Positions 59,629-64,000 of a DNA stretch of 64,000 nucleotides are shown piece by piece; positions within the stretch are counted from its first letter, which is position 1; each line of letters begins with the position of its first letter. The notes below the pieces were generated by a model, which worked only from the letters and a program-made list of their open reading frames with translations, did not search any database and was not told the DNA's origin. The position numbers were made by a program, and so were the translations under genes. Source of the DNA: Pseudalkalibacillus sp051842935 (GTDB taxonomy: Bacteria; Bacillota; Bacilli; Bacillales; Fictibacillaceae). The DNA lies in assembly GCF_051842935.1 (NCBI RefSeq), contig NZ_JBPXRR010000001.1, positions 2,046,001 to 2,110,000 of the forward strand, in the 5' to 3' direction.

Positions 59629-62061
59629 TTATCCTCTCATTGTTGCATTGAATTGGTCTTTCACATAGTCGATCACTTTGTGGTGGACCTTTTCAACATC
59701 TTCATCCGTTAACGTTTTTTCAGGGTTGTAGTACGTAAGTGAATACGCCACGGATTTTTTGCCTTCATCCATATGCTCACCTTCGTAAAGGTCGAAGATG
59801 GATACTTGTTTCAGCAAGTCTCCTCCAGCAGCTTGAATCCCTGCCTGGACTTCACCCGCTTGCACATCCTGATCCAGAATCAGTGCAATGTCACGGGTAA
59901 TGGATGGGTAACGCGGGAGGGCGTTGTAAACCACTGGTGGTACGTCCGCTGAGAACAATTCATCCAGCTCAAGTTCGAACAGATACGTTTCTTTGATGTC
60001 CCAATCTTTCTGATCCGCTGGGTGCAATTGACCGACGATTCCGATCTGCTTCCCATCGAGAAGAAGAATCGCCGTTCTACCTGGATGGAATCCTTCACGT
60101 TTAGCTTGTTGATACTCAATACGCTCGTTCAATCCAAGCTTTTCAAACAGACCATCGAGCACACCTTTCACAACGTAGAAGTCGACTGGCTTCTTCTCTT
60201 GTTGCCAAGGGTGTGTATGCCATAGCCCAGTGAACGCTCCTGCGAGCTTCTGATGTTCATTCGGTAGACTCTTCAGGTTTGATTCCTCTGTCATGTAAGT
60301 CGAACCAACTTCAAATACCGCGACATCGTTGATTTGGCGATTTTGGTTGTATTGGACGACCTCTAACAGTTGAGGTAAGATCGTACGTCTCAAAACAGCA
60401 CGTTCTTCGCTCATCGGCATGGAAACCCCAACATAAGCAGGTTGGTCTTCCGTTGTCAATCCGTGATAACGGTTAGCTTTTTTCTCTGTCGTCAAGGAGT
60501 ACGTAATCGCTTGATAGAGACCTGAGTCTTGAAGATAACGACGTACAAGACGACGCTTCTTCTGAGCAGGATTCAATTCCCCTGGAGTCGTTGAACCTTC
60601 CGGAAGAGTCGTCGGAATTCGATCATAGCCGTAAATTCGTCCGATTTCTTCAATCAAATCTTCTTCCAACGTAATATCCGGTCGTCGCGCTGGAATTTCC
60701 ACATTGAATACGTCTTCTTCTACTTCATAAGAAAAACCAAGGCGGTTGAAGATCTCGTGGATATCTTCCGTATGGATGGATGTCCCCAACACTTTGTTTG
60801 CACGGGTACCGCTGACCGTGACGTTGTAATGATCGACATATCTTGGGCCCGCTTCGACCATACCTTCCAGTACTTCTCCACCTGCAAACTCTTCAAGTAG
60901 TTGAGCAGCACGGTTAGCTGCTTCATATACTCTGTTTCGATCGATTCCCTTTTCAAAACGAGTCGATGACTCACTTCGTAGTCCAAGATCTTTTGATGCT
61001 TGACGTACAAGTGACGGATTGAAGTAAGCCGCTTCAAGCAACACAGTTGTCGTCGTATCAGACACTTCAGAATCCGCGCCACCCATCACACCTGCAACTG
61101 CGACTGGCTCAGAACCATTCGTAATGACAAGGTGATGCGCTTCCAGTTTCCTCTTCTCGTCATCCAATGTAACGATTTCTTCCCCATCTTTCGCACGGCG
61201 AACGAGGATCTCTTTGGAACCGAAACGATCGTAGTCGAAGGCATGTAACGGCTGACCGTACTCGAGCAATACATAGTTCGTGATATCAACTACATTGTTG
61301 ATTGGACGGATACCAGCTGCGATCAGACGATTTTGCATCCATTCAGGAGATGGACCGACCTGGATGTTCCGAATCACTTTCGCCCCATAGTATGGATTGT
61401 CTTCAAGGTCTTCAATGTTCACAGAAATGTAGTCTGATGCAGACTCGGTTGTTTCGGATAAAGTGGGCTTCGGCAAGTTCAGTTGTTTTTCAAGCACCGC
61501 CGAAACTTCGTGAGCCACCCCTACCATATTCAAGCAATCCGCACGGTTCGGTGTAAGTCCGAGTTCAAGAATATGATCGTCTAGATTCAGAGCCGCAAGC
61601 GCGTCCGATCCGACTTCTGCATCTTCTTTTAGAACATAGATGCCATCAGCGAACTCTTTCGGCACCATTTTCGCATCAACACCAAGCTCTTCAAGAGAAC
61701 AGATCATACCATGAGAGGCTTCACCACGGAGCTTCGCTTTTTTGATTTTAAAATCACCTGGTAAGACTGCGCCGACTTTCGCGACAGCAACCTTTTGACC
61801 TGCAGCGACATTTGGAGCACCACAAATGATTTGGACCGGCTCGTTTTCACCGATGTTCACTTTACACACGTTCAATTTATCAGCGTTCGGATGTTGCTCG
61901 CATGCTTCCACATGTCCGACGACAACACCAGAGATCCCTTTGTTCAAGGATTCGACGCCTTCAACTTCTATTCCGCTTTTCGTAATGCGATCTGCAAGCT
62001 CATCTGGCGTGACACCTTCCAGATCGACGTATTCTTTCAACCAATTATAGGATACTAACAT
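59629..62061 (-). CDS. pheT: Phenylalanyl-tRNA synthetase, beta subunit
   Basis: An 810-aa subunit: N-terminal tRNA-binding OB fold (VVVGHVEACEQHPNADKL), B3/B4 editing domain (RPINNVVDITNYVL, GQPLHAFD), B5 domain, core, and a C-terminal anticodon-binding FDX-ACB domain (ALPRYPSITRDIALI). The length is normal. Transcribed after pheS, but with an unusual 200-bp spacer. Confidence 0.97.
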   Translation of the reverse strand: MLVSYNWLKEYVDLEGVTPDELADRITKSGIEVEGVESLNKGISGVVVGHVEACEQHPNADKLNVCKVNIGENEPVQIICGAPNVAAGQKVAVAKVGAVLPGDFKIKKAKLRGEASHGMICSLEELGVDAKMVPKEFADGIYVLKEDAEVGSDALAALNLDDHILELGLTPNRADCLNMVGVAHEVSAVLEKQLNLPKPTLSETTESASDYISVNIEDLEDNPYYGAKVIRNIQVGPSPEWMQNRLIAAGIRPINNVVDITNYVLLEYGQPLHAFDYDRFGSKEILVRRAKDGEEIVTLDDEKRKLEAHHLVITNGSEPVAVAGVMGGADSEVSDTTTTVLLEAAYFNPSLVRQASKDLGLRSESSTRFEKGIDRNRVYEAANRAAQLLEEFAGGEVLEGMVEAGPRYVDHYNVTVSGTRANKVLGTSIHTEDIHEIFNRLGFSYEVEEDVFNVEIPARRPDITLEEDLIEEIGRIYGYDRIPTTLPEGSTTPGELNPAQKKRRLVRRYLQDSGLYQAITYSLTTEKKANRYHGLTTEDQPAYVGVSMPMSEERAVLRRTILPQLLEVVQYNQNRQINDVAVFEVGSTYMTEESNLKSLPNEHQKLAGAFTGLWHTHPWQQEKKPVDFYVVKGVLDGLFEKLGLNERIEYQQAKREGFHPGRTAILLLDGKQIGIVGQLHPADQKDWDIKETYLFELELDELFSADVPPVVYNALPRYPSITRDIALILDQDVQAGEVQAGIQAAGGDLLKQVSIFDLYEGEHMDEGKKSVAYSLTYYNPEKTLTDEDVEKVHHKVIDYVKDQFNATMRG

Positions 62062-62262
62062 GATTTCACTCCCCTTGATTCATCAGTTCATTTTCACTAC
62101 TTCAATTTCAATCTAAGTTTAAAAAGAGGACAAACAGAGCAGAGAAGTTCGAGGCGCGGAAGCCACGAGGACCGGAACGTAGATTGCAACTACTTGAGGA
62201 CCGGAGTGGAAACACAACAAAGAAATTCGATAGCTATGTTTACCGCACTTTTTAAACAACAA
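62062..62262. other. Unusually long pheS-pheT spacer with repeat-like sequence
   Basis: Most Bacillus pheS and pheT genes are separated by a few bases. Here 201 bp intervene, including GAGGCGCGGAAGCCACGAGG and ACCGGAACGTAG, then GAGGACCGGAGTGG, GC-rich purine blocks typical of dispersed intergenic repeats in this group. No gene and no terminator are seen, so pheT is probably still co-transcribed. Confidence 0.6.
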
Positions 62263-63297
62263 CTAAGCTCGTTTGAATTGTTCTAGGAACCTAACATCAT
62301 TCGCATAAAAATGACGGATATCATCGATGCCGTATTTCAGCATGGCGATTCGTTCTGGTCCCATTCCGAATGCGAATCCTGTGTACTCTTTGGAATCGAA
62401 TCCTGCCATTTCAAGTACGTTCGGATGTACCATTCCAGCACCTAATATTTCAATCCAGCCTGTACGTTTACAGATCGAGCAGCCTTTACCGTTACATTTG
62501 AAGCAAGATACATCCACTTCTACCGATGGTTCAGTGAACGGGAAGAAGCTCGGACGTAAACGAATTTCTCTCTCTGCACCGAACAACTTTTGAGCGAACA
62601 ACGTTAACGTACCTTTCAAATCACTCATACGGACATCTTTATCAACGTAAAGCCCTTCAATCTGCATGAACTGATGGGAGTGTGTCGCATCATCTGTATC
62701 ACGGCGGTATACCTTACCAGGGCTGATGATTTTGACAGGTCCTCTTCCTTCATGCTTTTCCATCGTACGCGCTTGAACCGGTGACGTTTGCGTACGAAGC
62801 AAAATGTCTTCTGTAATAAAGAAGGAATCCTGCATATCACGTGCCGGGTGATTCTTCGGTAAGTTCAATGCTTCAAAATTATAATAGTCCGTCTCTACCT
62901 CAGGACCTTCTGCAACAGAGAAGCCCATTCCGATGAACAAGTCTTCAATTTCTTCAATGACAGCCGTAAGAGGGTGTGCATTCCCTTTACGAACCGGGCG
63001 TCCCGGTAATGTCACATCGATGGTCTCACTACTTAGCTTCGCATCGAGCGCTTCTCTTTCAAGCTTTTCCTGCTTTGTTTCGACTTTCTGAGTGATGGCG
63101 TCACGCACCTCATTGGCGAGCTGACCCATTTTCGGTCGCTCCTCTGCCGGAAGTTTCCCCATTCCTTTCAACACTTCCGTAATCGGGCCTTTCTTTCCTA
63201 AATACTCGACACGGATATCCTGCAATTCTTTCAGTGAAGCTGCTTTCTCAATCTTCTCTACAGCCTCACCTTGCAAGGTCATCAAACGTTCTTGCAT
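62263..63297 (-). CDS. pheS: Phenylalanyl-tRNA synthetase, alpha subunit
   Basis: A 344-aa catalytic subunit of the class II enzyme. An N-terminal coiled coil is followed by motif 2 region 'SPVQARTMEKHEGRGPVKII' and RRDTDDATHSHQFMQIEG; motif 3 is GFAFGMGPERIAML. Four Cys (CFKCNGKGCSIC) form a zinc-like knuckle found in Gram-positive PheS. The start at 63297 follows AAAGGAGG. A T-box leader lies upstream. Confidence 0.96.
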   Translation of the reverse strand: MQERLMTLQGEAVEKIEKAASLKELQDIRVEYLGKKGPITEVLKGMGKLPAEERPKMGQLANEVRDAITQKVETKQEKLEREALDAKLSSETIDVTLPGRPVRKGNAHPLTAVIEEIEDLFIGMGFSVAEGPEVETDYYNFEALNLPKNHPARDMQDSFFITEDILLRTQTSPVQARTMEKHEGRGPVKIISPGKVYRRDTDDATHSHQFMQIEGLYVDKDVRMSDLKGTLTLFAQKLFGAEREIRLRPSFFPFTEPSVEVDVSCFKCNGKGCSICKRTGWIEILGAGMVHPNVLEMAGFDSKEYTGFAFGMGPERIAMLKYGIDDIRHFYANDVRFLEQFKRA

Positions 63298-63407
63298 AAC
63301 AGTTCCTCCTTTATCCTTCTTAAAAAATGAATTCAAAAATAAGTCCAAACTTACACGTATTTCACCCTGGCTAATCTAAAACCTAGTACAACCTCGAATA
63401 ATCCTCA

Positions 63408-63527
63408 TTGCTCTCCTATCCAAAAAGTTTTTTGTGAGTGGAACGAACGGTCTCTTGAAGTATGTGAGTCATCGTCAAACTTGTTTGTAAGTGACTCACC
63501 ATACGGAAAGAGACGATAGGAGAGCAA
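63408..63527 (-). promoter_or_regulatory. Compound hairpin between the T-box terminator and pheS
   Basis: TTGCTCTCCTATC (63408-63420) pairs perfectly with GATAGGAGAGCAA (63515-63527). Inside, GTCTCTT pairs with AAGAGAC and ATG.TGAGTCA with TGACTCA.CAT. The whole 120 nt would fold into one long rod in the pheS mRNA leader. It is not part of a canonical T-box. Confidence 0.7.
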
Positions 63528-63535
63528 AAATGAAA

Positions 63536-63770
63536 TTAAAAAAACCTCCGCCCCCACAAAGGGACGAAGGTTTCGCGTTACCACCCTAATTAACAATCAC
63601 AAAAAAACACAATTGTTCACTTCATCATTTAACGGATTTCCCGGCACAATCTTAGCTCATCGCACAACACGACCAGTGTTCGAAAGGCAACTCCGGACTG
63701 AATTCCATTACCTCAACCATAAGCATGCTCCCAGTCTATGGCACGCTCTCCCTGAAAGGTGACAAATAAT
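63536..63770 (-). promoter_or_regulatory. T-box riboswitch, phenylalanine type, with terminator
   Basis: On minus: stem I region (GGGAGAGCGTG...), a specifier loop with TTC in GGAATTCAGTCC (Phe codon), then the T-box AGGGTGGTAACGCG. A terminator stem AACCTTCGTCC...GGGGCGGAGGTT with T7 follows. Uncharged tRNA-Phe binding would favour the antiterminator and raise pheST expression. Confidence 0.9.
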
Positions 63771-63865
63771 GTACTACTTTCCATCATCGTTTTTCATATC
63801 TTATCCAATTGTTTTCTACTACTGTATTATAAAAGTTCCATTTCGTTCATGCAACTATTATCGAC

Positions 63866-64000
63866 CTATTGGCTCAACTTTAAACCATACAGCAAGATAC
63901 CAGCCGCAACCGCTACGTTCAACGACTCTGCTTTTCCATAGATCGGCACGTATAGATTCTGATCCGTCTGTGCCAACAGATCTGGATGGACACCATTAGC
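63866..64000 (-). CDS. SpoU/TrmH-family RNA methyltransferase, C-terminal end (cut by window edge)
   Basis: The last 44 codons: ANGVHPDLLAQTDQN then YVPIYGKAESLNVAVAAGIL. The 'IP(I/M)xGxxESLNVAVAAGILLY' block is the SAM-binding trefoil-knot motif 3 of 2'-O-ribose methyltransferases. The position next to pheS matches B. subtilis ysgA. The N-terminal part lies outside the window. Confidence 0.9.
   Translation of the reverse strand, partial: ANGVHPDLLAQTDQNLYVPIYGKAESLNVAVAAGILLYGLKLSQ

Overview
This is a 64-kb piece of a low-GC, spore-forming Bacillaceae chromosome. The core gene order is that of Bacillus subtilis around tig-gerM-racE-gerE-sdhCAB-uvrC-trxA-etfAB-fadR-lcfA-mutS2-polX-zapA-rnhC-pheST. 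Many proteins are strongly acidic, for example the Asp/Glu-rich tails of EtfB and PtsG, which fits a moderately halophilic genus related to Halobacillus or Pontibacillus. That placement is an inference. Almost all core genes lie on the minus strand, so the biological reading direction is right to left.

Layout, left to right. 0-7.1 kb: trigger factor (cut by the window edge), a TPR protein, two tRNA genes (Arg-TCT, Gly-TCC), a YsnB-like phosphodiesterase, RdgB, RNase PH, GerM, glutamate racemase and a MarR regulator. 7.2-12.6 kb: 52-bp tandem repeats, then ptsI, ptsH, ptsG with a GlcT antiterminator target in its leader, and glcT. 12.75-30.65 kb: the sporulation regulator gene gerE, split in two by a 17.7-kb mobile element. 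30.7-37.2 kb: YsmA thioesterase, sdhBAC, YslB, uvrC. 37.2-46.2 kb: an envelope glycosyltransferase cluster with two Fur-box-controlled iron-uptake units. 46.5-58.4 kb: trxA, etfAB, enoyl-CoA hydratase, fadR, lcfA, a DUF350 protein, mutS2, polX, cvpA and zapA. 58.6-64 kb: rnhC (plus strand), pheT and pheS behind a T-box leader, and the end of a SpoU-type rRNA methyltransferase.

The most important observation is the split gerE. The 5' part (codons 1-49) lies at 30508-30654 behind a sigmaK-type promoter. The 3' part (codons 49-74 and stop) lies at 12746-12826. Both carry the Asn codon AAT at the junction, so precise recombination restores a 74-codon gerE, the usual length. A large serine recombinase gene ends 27 bp inside the left junction. 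The two element ends form a near-perfect dyad centred on the shared AA dinucleotide, as expected of a serine-integrase attP. The arrangement is formally the same as the sigK 'skin' element and the spsM/SPbeta system: a developmental gene rearrangement expected to be reversed in the mother cell.

Inside the element there are no phage structural genes. The cargo is: a left regulatory and orphan block; a higher-GC nested module (an orphan 419-aa protein, about 1 kb of dense hairpins that may be a large structured RNA, and a tyrosine recombinase); a GIY-YIG protein and a replication-relaxation-like protein; an EVE/PUA-like protein and a GapB-type GAPDH; an omega-RNA-like hairpin region; and a five-gene restriction-modification operon. 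That operon encodes a LAGLIDADG-fold protein, an McrB-type GTPase without any N-terminal DNA-recognition domain, an McrC nuclease, a beta-class methyltransferase with no standard start codon, and an m5C methyltransferase. The LAGLIDADG protein as the missing specificity subunit is the most testable new idea here.
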